From JADJOY01 sp016713535 [NCBI: Deltaproteobacteria bacterium] (lineage in GTDB: Bacteria > JADJOY01), in NCBI GenBank assembly GCA_016713535.1, contig JADJOY010000012.1, positions 18,464 through 82,463 of the forward strand: DNA of 64,000 nt. The letters run 5' to 3'. Below are positions 1 through 9,097 of the stretch, one piece after another. Made by a program: the position numbers and the translations under genes. A model generated the notes under the pieces. It made no database searches. It was not told the origin of the DNA and saw nothing but the letters and a program-made list of their open reading frames with translations. Within the stretch, counting starts at the first letter, position 1; the number at the start of each line of letters is the position of its first letter.

Positions 1-1
1 G

Positions 2-2752
2 AGCTTCCCGATCCCGGCCGAGCTGCTCGGCGGGTTCGACGTCGCGTCGAGCGCCCTGGGTGGCGTGGTGGTGGGAGCGTCCGACGAGCGCGACGCCGAG
101 CAGCGTGCGCTGCTCCACGATGGCCTGATGTCGTCCGGGGGCTACCGGGTGCGCGCCGACTCGCTTCCGCAGGAGCTCACCGTGCGCTTCGGTGGCGATC
201 GCCCGTGGCCGATCCGCGGCATCGCGATCCATCCCCAGTTCGCGGGGCAGCTCTACCCGGCCGAGCAGCTCGCCGACTTCGAGCTCTTGCTCTCGGCCGA
301 CGGAACCTCGTTCCAGCCCGCGCTGCGCGCGCGCCTCACCACGCTGCCGATCGAGCAGGCGTTCGCGCTCGCGGCGCCGGTCGAGGCGCGCGCCGCGCGG
401 CTGCGCCTGCTTTCCAACCACGCCGACAACCTGGGCTGGGTCGGCCTCGGCGAGTGGAAGATGATCGCGGCGCCTGGCGAGCCCGCGGGACTCTCGGCCA
501 ACCTCGCGGACCCGCGCCGCGGCGGCCACGTGGTGCACGCGGATCCGGTGATCGGCGTGCAGCCGTCCGACGCCGCGGGCCTGCTCGCCGAGGGACGCGA
601 GGCGGTCGCGGGTAGCTTCGAGGCGGGAACGCGGCCCGCGTGGGTGATCGGTTTCCAGGACGATCGCGCAGCACAGCTCACGAGCTTCGAGTGGCAGGAC
701 CCGAGTGGCACCGCCGCCGACGCGGCGAAAGGGCGCTTCACGCGGGTCGCGGTGGCGGTGAGCCTCGCGAGCCCGATCGGCCCGTGGACGGAGCTCGGCA
801 CGTGGGACCTGCGCGCCACCCTGAAGGGCAAGGGCTCGTCGTGGACGCTGGCCGCGCCGGTGTGGGCGCGCTTCGTGCGGTTCGCCGCGGCCGAGCCGCT
901 CGCCAGGGCGGAGAAGTGGCTCTACCCCGACGTGATCCGGGTGATGGAGCGGCCGACCAGCGAGAGCTATCGATCGATCCTCGGCGAGTGGGGCATGTTC
1001 CGGCCCGAGGCGGTGCTCGAGTGGAGCACGCGCGCCGAGCCGTCGCCGCGCGCGGCGGCCGGCGCGGCGGCCAGCGGACGCGATCGCGAGGCCGCGGCAC
1101 CGCTCGAGCTCGGCCGCGCCGTCGCCAGCGAGGTGAAGCGCGGCGCCGCCGAGGACTGGTGGATCGTCACCGTGCCCGCCGGCCAGGACACCCTCTCCGT
1201 CACGGCCACCAACGAGCCGATCGTCGACGTGGCGGTGACCATCGAGGACGCCGGCGGCGCGGCGCTGCCGCTCCGGGTCGCGTCATCGGCGGCGAGCCGG
1301 CTGGTGCTCGAGGCCACGGTCGAGCCGGGCAAGAGCTATCGGATCCACGTCGAGGAACCGCCGTGGGCGGTCGGCATCGCGTACGACACCAGCGCCAGCC
1401 TGGCGGCGTTCGCGCCCGCGGTGCACCAGGCGGTGATGGCGTACGCCGACGGCGTCACGCCCGGGCGCGAGTTCGTGAACATCATGAACTTCTCGGCGCC
1501 GTGGCTGCTGCCCGAGTGGTCGGACCAGCCGTACCTGGTGCAGGGAGCGTTCGTAGCGCTCGCCCAGGAGACCGGCTCGAGCGCCCTCGAGGAGACCACG
1601 ATCGCGGCGCTCGACGGGCTCGCCACCCGCCGCGGGGCGCGCGCGCTGCTGCTCGTGACCGACGCCGAGACGGTCGGTTTCTACCCCCTGACCGCGGCGA
1701 TGTGGCGTTCGCTGGCCCGGGTCCGCGCGCACGTCTTCGCGGCGCACATCGGCACCGGCCGCGAGCCGCTCCACGAGAAGCAGATCATGCAGGACCTGGC
1801 GAGCGCCTTCGGCGGCCACTACGCGTCGGCCCGCACCCAGGCCGAGCTGGACGTCATCGCGGCGAGGGCCGCCGCGTGGTTGCGCCGTCCCGCTCGCTAC
1901 GTCCTCACGGCCACGGCGCGCGAGGCGCCGCCGCCTCGTCCCGGCAGCCTGGCGGTGGGGGTCCCCGCCACCGCGCCGGCCGCCGCCGCGCCCGCGCCGC
2001 CGCCCTCGGGCGCGGTCGAGCTGGTGTTCGACGCCTCGGGCAGCATGTTGCAGCGCTTCGAGGGCAAGCGCCGCATCGACGTGGCGAACGCGGTGCTGAC
2101 CGACCTCGTCTCCCGCAACCTGCGCCCGGGCACGCCGGTCGCGCTCCGCGTGTTCGGCGACGACGAGCCCGGCTCGTGCGAGACCTTCCTGCGCGCGCCT
2201 CTCGCCCCCCTCGATCCCAAGGCGCTCGCCAGGACGATCGCCGCGGTGCGTCCGCAGAACCTCGCCAAGACCTCGATCGCGGCCTCGATCGCTCGCGTCG
2301 CGGAGGACCTGGCTGGCGCCACCGGCCAGCGCACGGTGGTGCTCGTCACCGACGGCGAGGAGACCTGCGGGGGAGATCCGCAGGCGGAGATCGAGAAGCT
2401 CGTGGCGCGGGGCTTCGACGTGCGCGTCAACATCGTCGGCTTCGCGATCGGCGAGGCGAAGCTCAAGGACACCTTCCGCGAGTGGGCGCGCGCCGGGCGC
2501 GGTGAGTACTTCGACGCCCAGTCGAGCAAGGACCTGAACGTGGCGCTCGCGGCCGCGGTGCGAGAGCCGTTCCGGGTGCTCGACGCGAGTGGCGTGGTGC
2601 TCGGGAGCGGCACCGTGGGCGGGCCGGCGGTGGCGCTGCCGGCGGGGATCTACCGGGTCGAGGTCGGCGCGGCGGCGCCGCGGGTGCTGGAGGGGGTGGT
2701 CGTCGAGGCCGGACAGGCGACTCACCTCGAAAGCGGCGCGGCCACACGATAG
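2..2752 (+). CDS. Two-vWA-domain protein, 5'-truncated by window edge
   Basis: The frame is open from the first base, so the start lies upstream of the window. The visible protein begins with a beta-rich region resembling a discoidin/galactose-binding fold. It then has two von Willebrand A-like regions, one around bases 1360-1860 with a DTSAS metal-site motif and one around 2010-2570 with a canonical DASGS motif followed by VTDGEE. A Pro/Ala-rich linker separates them, and a short beta-rich tail ends the protein. vWA domains usually bind protein partners through a divalent cation. The stop is followed after 12 bases by the next gene, whose AGGAG ribosome site overlaps this stop, so the two are probably co-translated. 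The partner and role are unknown. An envelope location is inferred from the neighbour. Confidence 0.8.
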   Translation, partial: SFPIPAELLGGFDVASSALGGVVVGASDERDAEQRALLHDGLMSSGGYRVRADSLPQELTVRFGGDRPWPIRGIAIHPQFAGQLYPAEQLADFELLLSADGTSFQPALRARLTTLPIEQAFALAAPVEARAARLRLLSNHADNLGWVGLGEWKMIAAPGEPAGLSANLADPRRGGHVVHADPVIGVQPSDAAGLLAEGREAVAGSFEAGTRPAWVIGFQDDRAAQLTSFEWQDPSGTAADAAKGRFTRVAVAVSLASPIGPWTELGTWDLRATLKGKGSSWTLAAPVWARFVRFAAAEPLARAEKWLYPDVIRVMERPTSESYRSILGEWGMFRPEAVLEWSTRAEPSPRAAAGAAASGRDREAAAPLELGRAVASEVKRGAAEDWWIVTVPAGQDTLSVTATNEPIVDVAVTIEDAGGAALPLRVASSAASRLVLEATVEPGKSYRIHVEEPPWAVGIAYDTSASLAAFAPAVHQAVMAYADGVTPGREFVNIMNFSAPWLLPEWSDQPYLVQGAFVALAQETGSSALEETTIAALDGLATRRGARALLLVTDAETVGFYPLTAAMWRSLARVRAHVFAAHIGTGREPLHEKQIMQDLASAFGGHYASARTQAELDVIAARAAAWLRRPARYVLTATAREAPPPRPGSLAVGVPATAPAAAAPAPPPSGAVELVFDASGSMLQRFEGKRRIDVANAVLTDLVSRNLRPGTPVALRVFGDDEPGSCETFLRAPLAPLDPKALARTIAAVRPQNLAKTSIAASIARVAEDLAGATGQRTVVLVTDGEETCGGDPQAEIEKLVARGFDVRVNIVGFAIGEAKLKDTFREWARAGRGEYFDAQSSKDLNVALAAAVREPFRVLDASGVVLGSGTVGGPAVALPAGIYRVEVGAAAPRVLEGVVVEAGQATHLESGAATR

Positions 2753-2764
2753 GAGCAACGTTCC

Positions 2765-5700
2765 ATGCGATACGTCGGACGGCGGGAGTGGTCGCGGGTG
2801 GTGTGCTTCGTGCTCGCGTGGTCGCTCGCGCTCGAGGGCCCGGGCTTCCACGCGCTGGCCGCGGCGCCGCCATCGTCGGCCGCGAAGGAGGAGATCGCGA
2901 CCCGCTTCGCGAGCCAGCTCCGCGCGAGCCTCCAGGCCCTCGAGGACGGCGACCGCGAGGCGCCGCGCGATCGCTGGGACCCGGCCTACGTGGTGGACAC
3001 GGTCGGGATCGAGCCCGCGGCGTTGCTCGCGTGGGTGCGTGGCGCGGTGGTGTGGATGCCGTACCGCGGCGCCCTTCGCGGCGCCCCCGGGGTGCTCATG
3101 GACCGGGTCGGCAATGGGCTGGATCAGGCGCTGCTCATGGCGGAGCTGCTGCGCGCGGCGGGGAAGACGCCACGCCTCGCGCACGCCGAGCTGAGCAGTG
3201 CGGCCGCCCACGACACCTGGCGGCGGGTGGTGCGGCCCGTGAAGTTCGCCCCGGCCCCACCACCGCCGCCGCCGGGCGCGACACCCGCCGCCCCACCGGC
3301 CGACGTGCTCGCGAGCGCGGACCTCTACGGCATCGACCGCGCGAGCGTCGCCTCGATCGTCGGCACGGCGCGCAAGGACGCCGAGGACATGGCGCGCGAC
3401 CTGCGAGGCCGCGTCGACGATCAGCTCGCGCGGCTCGCGAGCGCGGTCGCGCTACCCATGGAGCAGTCCTCGGCGGGATCGCCCTCGGCCGAGCAGCTCG
3501 CCGCGCTCGCCGACCACTGGTGGGCCGAGTACCGCGACGGCGCGCGCTGGGTCGCCGTCGATCCGCTCGCCGACGGTGGGCTCGGCGCGACGCTCGCGTC
3601 GGCCACGCGCACCGCCGAGCCCGACGCCCTGCCCACCGACCTCGAGCAGCTCGTGACGATCCGCGTGGTCACCGAGCAGACCAGGGGCAGTGCACGCCGG
3701 GAGGGCGTTCCGGTCGTGCACACGCTCAGGGCGCGCGAGGTGATCGGCGAGCGCATCCAGATCCAGCACTTCCCGATGGCCTGGCCACGCGACTGGCCGC
3801 AGGTCGGACCCGATGACGTGCAGATCAAGCTGCGCGCGGCGTTCCTGACCCAGGACGAGTGGCTGCCGATCGTGCGCGTCGGGGCGCAGGGCTACCAGCG
3901 CGCCGCCGTCAGGGACACCGGCGAGCTCGACGAGGCCCCCGCCCCCGCCAACCCGTTCCGGACCATGATGGTCCCGGCCACGGGCCAGCTCGCCAAGGCC
4001 ACCGATGTCCTGGCGACGATCGGCGACGACGAGACGCCGGTGCCCAAGGAGAAGTCACCCGACAAGGAGGCGCGGGCCGAGGGCGAGCTCACCGCCGAGT
4101 GGCTCGAGATCGAATTCGCGGCGCCAGGTGCGCCGCCGCGCAAGGTGCGACGAGAGATCTTCGACCTGATCGGGCCGGCCGCGCGTGCCGGCGGCGCGGC
4201 GGCGACGCCGCTGATCATGACGGAGGAGCGCGCCATCGCGCGCTCGATGGCGCTCCTCGGCGAGGCCGAGATCCAGGTGCTGCCGTGCCGCCTGTCGCCG
4301 GACTACGCGATGCATCTCGCGGCGCTGAACGCCGGCGCCAACCGCGAGCTCCTCGACGAGATGGCGAGTGACCCGTTCTCGAAGCTGCCGCCCAACTACC
4401 TCGAGACCTTCGGCAAGCTGACGCCGTTGCCGGCCGCGCTCCTCGCGCACGCCCTGGTGCGCTTCCAGGGCAACCCGTACGCCGCCGCGCTCTACGTCGA
4501 CCGGCCGGCGGTGGTGATCCAGCACACCACGCTGTCGCGCGGGAAGGGGGGCGACTTCTTCGCGAGCGCCGCGCTCGACATCGTCGAGAACGGCGTGGGT
4601 GTCGATCCGCGCGCCGGCGTGGCCGCGAGCCGGGCGCGCATGGCGCAGGGAATCGCCGACACCAACGCCGAGATCGCCGCGATGCGCCGGCTCGGCGAGC
4701 CCGCCGCCAACGCCGCCGAGGCGTTCGCCGAGGACGCCAAGGCCGGGCGCGCGTGGACGGCGCTCGAGCCGGGCGACGAGGCGAAGGTGGCGAAGCTCGG
4801 TCTGCCCGCGGACGTCGCGCAGCGGATCGCGATGGATCTCGAGGCGGGCTACGCGGTGGTCGCGCCGAGCGGTGGCGGAGACGCCGCGGCGAGCGCCGGC
4901 TGGTGGCGGATCGACCCCGCCACCGGCGCGACCCTCGGCATCGGCCCCACCGGCCACGGCCAGGCGCTGGTCGAATACGCGCTCGTGATCGTGATCCAGA
5001 CGATCATCGCCACCGCGCAGTGCATGATCGCCAACGCCGCGTCCAAGGCGCTGGTGCGCGCCATGAAGGACCGCAGCGCGAAGGGGCCTGCCAACGCCGC
5101 GAAGGAAGGCTACGAGCAGGCCAAGGAGTCGTGGGCCAAGGCCGACGGCTACAAGTGCGTCGCCAACGGCATGCTCTCGGGCCTCGACCTCATGGTCATG
5201 ATGTGGACCATGAAGCCGTTCTCGATGTTCGGTCCCGGTGAGGCCGAGGTGAAGCGCCCCGAGGTGCCGCTCTACGAGGGAGAGAGGCCGGCGGCGAGCG
5301 GCGGAGGAGGGAAGCCCACGGCCGGCGATCCCAAGCCGCCCGGCGAACGCCCGCCGGAGAGGCCGCCCGCAGGCCCGGGCGAGAAGCCGCCCGCCCCGGC
5401 GGTCCCGAGCCGCGCGGCCAGGAGCCCCTCGACCTCAAGCCGAAGCCCGAGCGCAAGAGCCCGCAGGACCTCGACAAGGCCAAGCAGGACCGTGGGCAGA
5501 AGCAGAAGGCGGCGGAAGAGGCGCGCGAGAAGCTCGAGCGCGCCGAGGACGAGATGGCCCGTGAGCGCGCCAACCCGCCCAAAAACCTCGACGACGTGCA
5601 GCGCCGCAATGCCGCCGACGAGGCGCTCGAGAAGGCCCAGAAGGACTACGACGAGGCGCGCCGGCAGGAGCGCTACGCGCGTGAGCGCGAGTACCTGGCG

Positions 5701-6303
5701 CAGACCGAGAAGGAGGCGTTCGAGACCGCCCAGCGCAAGGCCGCCGCGGACGCTGCCTACCAGGACCACGTCAACAAGGGCGGCGCGCCCCAGGGTCCGG
5801 TCTACGACGAGTGGAGACGAGCGAACGACGCCGACAAGCAGGCGCGCGCCGACTGGATGAACGCGCGCTTCGGCCAGCTCCCGGGCGACAAGCCGCCGGC
5901 GACCGCGGGCGGCGGATCGGGTCCCGCGCCGGGCGCTCCTTCTCCCGGAGCCGGCTCCGTCCCGCCGCCGGGCAGCCCTATGGCGGGCTCGGTCGGTCCC
6001 GCGCCGGCGAAGGGGTCCGCCGCGCCGCCGCCGACCACCGGCCAGACCGCGCCGGGGATCGGCGTGCCCGGCGTGAACAAGGGAGCGCAGAGCGGCAACA
6101 CCATCCCCGGCGTGCAGGTGCCCGACGTGGTCCGGCACATCCCGCCGGACCAGTCGCCGGTCGGTATGAGCCCGTTCGGTGACACCGTGCCGGCGGTCAA
6201 ATCGCCGCTCGAGGTGCCGCCACCCGAGCCACCGCCGGCCGCGATGGCGGGAGCCGCGGGGCTGAGCAGCACCATGAAGCTCCTGACGACGCCGGCGCCA
6301 TGA
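2765..6303 (+). CDS. Transglutaminase-like secreted envelope protein with internal frameshift
   Basis: An N-terminal signal peptide is followed by a transglutaminase-like region. It contains the GN-x-x-D-x-A-x-L helix motif (about 3112-3170) and a later His-Trp-Trp/DP strand (about 3510-3560), the pattern of transglutaminase-like proteins in large bacterial envelope loci. The usual catalytic Cys is not visible at the helix motif, so enzymatic activity is doubtful. A hydrophobic helix lies near 4970-5050. A long Pro/Gly and Lys/Glu coiled-coil-like tail follows. The reading frame slips near 5395-5401: upstream of it coding sense is in one frame, and downstream it continues in another to 6303 with the same charged composition. 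Restoring one base in the C/G-rich run gives a protein of about 1180 residues. Sequencing error or a real mutation cannot be told apart here. Confidence 0.65.
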
Positions 6304-6379
6304 GCGGCGTGCCGCCGCGGCCGTGCCGCGCTGCGGCCGATCGCTGCTCCGGGCGTCGCTGACGAGCTAGGATCGGGAG

Positions 6380-7246
6380 ATGGGGTCGAGGCCGGTGTTG
6401 CTCGCGCTCGCGCTCGCCGCGCTCCCGGCCTGTGGCGGCGGCGCGACCGCGGGTGCGCCGGGCTTCCTCGACGGGCCGCTGCCGCGGGTGATCGCCCATC
6501 GCGGCGGCGCGGACCTGGCGCCAGAGAGCACGCTGGCGGGGTTCGAGAGCGGGCTCGCGAACGGCGCGCAGATCCTCGAGACCGACGCCCACACCACCCG
6601 CGACGGCGTGGTCGTGTTGCTCCACGACGACACCGTCGATCGGACCACGGACGGCACGGGGGCGATCCACGACCTGACCCTCGCCGAGGTGAAGTCGCTC
6701 GACGCGGGGTACCGATTCACACGCGACGGCGGCGCCACCTTCCCGTACCGCGGCACGGGCGTGACGATCCCGACCCTCGACGAGGTGCTCGATCGCTTCC
6801 CGCGCGAACGCTTCCTCATCGAGATCAAGCAGACGAACCCGCCCATCGAGGCCGACGTCATCGCCGCCATCGAGCGCCACGGGATCTCGCGGCAGGTCTG
6901 CCTGGCCAGCTTCGTCGACACCGTGGTGAGGCGCGTGCGGGATCTGGCGCCCGACCTATGCACCAGCGCCAGTGTCGTGGAGGTCGTCGGCCTGGTGGTG
7001 ACGCCCCTCGAGCAGCTCGCCGAACGTGGCGTCGAGGCGAGGGCCACGCAGTTCCCGTTCGACGTCCTGGGCGTTCCCCTCGTCAGCCGAGAGCTGGTCG
7101 ACAAGCACCACGCCCTCGATCTCGAGATCCACGTATGGACCGTGGACGCCGCCGCCGACATGGCCTCGCTCCTCGATCTCGGCGTGGATGGCATCATCAC
7201 CGACCGGCCGGACACGCTGGCCCAGGTGATCGGCGACCGGCGGTAG
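6380..7246 (+). CDS. Glycerophosphodiester phosphodiesterase lipoprotein
   Basis: The 288-residue protein matches the GDPD family, which hydrolyses glycerophosphodiesters to glycerol-3-phosphate and an alcohol. The N-terminus is a lipoprotein signal with an LPAC lipobox, so the enzyme is probably periplasmic and membrane-tethered. Visible family motifs are AHRGG, the E-T-D metal-ligand strand, LLHDDTVDRTT and a late IEIKQ. The ATG is preceded by AGGA at good spacing. The gene is convergent with the next one, only 7 bases apart. No phosphate or glycerol transport genes are nearby. Confidence 0.9.
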   Translation: MGSRPVLLALALAALPACGGGATAGAPGFLDGPLPRVIAHRGGADLAPESTLAGFESGLANGAQILETDAHTTRDGVVVLLHDDTVDRTTDGTGAIHDLTLAEVKSLDAGYRFTRDGGATFPYRGTGVTIPTLDEVLDRFPRERFLIEIKQTNPPIEADVIAAIERHGISRQVCLASFVDTVVRRVRDLAPDLCTSASVVEVVGLVVTPLEQLAERGVEARATQFPFDVLGVPLVSRELVDKHHALDLEIHVWTVDAAADMASLLDLGVDGIITDRPDTLAQVIGDRR

Positions 7247-7253
7247 GTTCCTT

Positions 7254-9068
7254 CTAGCTGCCGTCGCCTCCGGCTTCCGCGGGGGGACGCCCGCACGCAG
7301 CGCCTTCGCCCCCGTGGCCGGGGCGGTCGTCGGTCTCGACCTCGGCGGAGAAGGTCTCGCCGACCGCGAGCGCGAGCGGATCGATCGAGGTACTCAGCCG
7401 GACACCGGGCTGGCCGCACTCGGGCCCGCGGAGCTGGAGGTCGATCGCCTCGCGATCCCCGACCGCGCGCACCAGGTGCAGCGCCGCGAGCCCGGGTGTC
7501 TCGACGAGCTCGTTGTGGCCGAGGACGCGGCGGCTCGTGAGCGCGTAGGCGCCGGCTCCCCGATCCTCGAAGGTGAGCTCCTCGAGCATGCCCTCGATCG
7601 CCTTGCCGAGCAGGCGGTGCGGGTGGGCGTGGATGGGTGTGACCGAGCCTGGCTGCCTGCAGAGCGCCACCAGCGCCCAGCCGCTGGTCCCTTCCCAGTA
7701 GGTGATCCAGCGGCAGCCCTCGCCGTGGGGAAGCGGACTCTTGCGCACCGGGATCAGCTCGCCGATCGCGGGGTAGAGCTGGTGGATCATCTTGCGCAGC
7801 GCGGCGTCGTCGAGGGCGCCGTCGGACTCGAGAGCGTCGAGCACCTTGGTGGCCTCGGCGAGGGCGAGCGGCGCCCCACGCTCGAAGCGCTCCCGCAGCG
7901 CGTCGCTCTCCTGGTGGCGCGACGTCGCGAGCCGGTACGCCAGCGCCGAGGTCACGAGCCCGCCCGCGCCGACCAGCGCCGCCGCGGGCATGGCACCCCG
8001 CGAGGCGAGGGTGATCATCGCGAGGGTGAGCCCCGCGATGGTGAGCGCCGCACCGCCGCCCACGGCGACGGCGCGGGCGCCGGACGCGAGCAGGGTGCGG
8101 AACGCGAGGTGCAGCCCGATGCTCGCCGACACCGTGCTCATGGTCAGGTCGACGAGGAAGCGGTCGGCCGCGAGCAGTGTGCTCCACGCCGGCGCGCCAG
8201 CGAAGGCGCGATCGCCGAGGGTGCGCGCCACCGCCAGCGCCACGTAGCCGAGGACGAAGCGCGGCAGGTGCTCGAAGAAGCCGCTCTCGACTTCCTTCGG
8301 CCCGCCGCGGCTGCGCAGCAGCGAGAACGCCACCAGCGTGGGCGCGAGCATCACCACCCGCGCCGACTTGGCCGCCGTGGCCATCACGCCGCCGGTGCCG
8401 CCCATCTGCGCGCCGACCGCGATCGCGCTCGACAGGTCGGTCACCGCGAGCCCGCTCCAGATGCCGGCGAAGCTCGAATCGAGCCCGATCGCGAGCGCGA
8501 TCGGCCGGAAGCACACCAGCGCCACCACGCTGAAGAGGAACATCACGCCGATCGCGACGCCTTGCTCCTCGCGGTGCGCGCGGCTGATGGGCGCGATCGC
8601 GTTCACCGCCGAGGCGCCGCAGATCATCGTGCCGCCGGCGAGGAGGTCGGTGAGCGGGCGGCGCACTCCGAGGATCGCGCCGAGGGTGTGCGCGACGAAG
8701 AAGGCGCTCGGTAGCGCCACCAGCCCGACGGCGCCGATCAGCTCGAGCTCGGCGCCGCCGAACGACGACGTCTGCACCTTGAGGCCCATCGCGATGATGC
8801 CGAGCCTGAGCACCCACTTGCCGCAGAAGCGCAGCCCGGGGGCGTAGGCGTCGGGCTCGCGGTCACCGCCCGGCAGCTCGAGGCGGATCAGCCGGCGCAG
8901 CGGCGTGTTGAGGAGGAACGCGCCGAGCGTGAGCGCGATCAGCACGTCCGAGACGTAGGGCGACCTCGGCAGCGCGTGCACCGCCGCGAGCGAGGCCCCG
9001 CCGAGCGCGGTCGCGAGCGCGAGCCCGGGCAGCTCGGCGCGGTGCGGGATCCACTGGAATCGCCTCAT
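7254..9068 (-). CDS. YeiH-family exporter fused to cysteine-dioxygenase-like cupin
   Basis: Residues 1 to about 380 are a multi-spanning membrane region of the UPF0324/YeiH family (putative sulfate/sulfite exporters), with the CGASA signature in a GGTMICGASAVNA segment. Residues about 381-604 are a soluble type I thiol-dioxygenase cupin. The PIHAH motif supplies two predicted iron ligands (His480 and His482), and a later ALHLVR strand supplies His531, matching the spacing and context of cysteine dioxygenase. That enzyme family converts cysteine to cysteine sulfinate, which can break down to sulfite. A physical link to an oxyanion exporter therefore suggests coupled thiol oxidation and sulfite or sulfinate export (inference). 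The start at 9068 was chosen because residues encoded upstream are Arg-rich and non-homologous. The gene lies 29 bases downstream of the acyltransferase-methyltransferase gene on the same strand. Confidence 0.85.
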   Translation of the reverse strand: MRRFQWIPHRAELPGLALATALGGASLAAVHALPRSPYVSDVLIALTLGAFLLNTPLRRLIRLELPGGDREPDAYAPGLRFCGKWVLRLGIIAMGLKVQTSSFGGAELELIGAVGLVALPSAFFVAHTLGAILGVRRPLTDLLAGGTMICGASAVNAIAPISRAHREEQGVAIGVMFLFSVVALVCFRPIALAIGLDSSFAGIWSGLAVTDLSSAIAVGAQMGGTGGVMATAAKSARVVMLAPTLVAFSLLRSRGGPKEVESGFFEHLPRFVLGYVALAVARTLGDRAFAGAPAWSTLLAADRFLVDLTMSTVSASIGLHLAFRTLLASGARAVAVGGGAALTIAGLTLAMITLASRGAMPAAALVGAGGLVTSALAYRLATSRHQESDALRERFERGAPLALAEATKVLDALESDGALDDAALRKMIHQLYPAIGELIPVRKSPLPHGEGCRWITYWEGTSGWALVALCRQPGSVTPIHAHPHRLLGKAIEGMLEELTFEDRGAGAYALTSRRVLGHNELVETPGLAALHLVRAVGDREAIDLQLRGPECGQPGVRLSTSIDPLALAVGETFSAEVETDDRPGHGGEGAACGRPPAEAGGDGS

Positions 9069-9097
9069 CGGGATCGCGCGTTTCGCCCCGGCTCGTC

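Noticed and set aside
6367-8817. An 816-codon minus-strand frame over the YeiH fusion and GDPD genes
   Set aside because: It is out of frame with the recognised products and crosses the end of a gene on the other strand; composition is that of a shadow frame.
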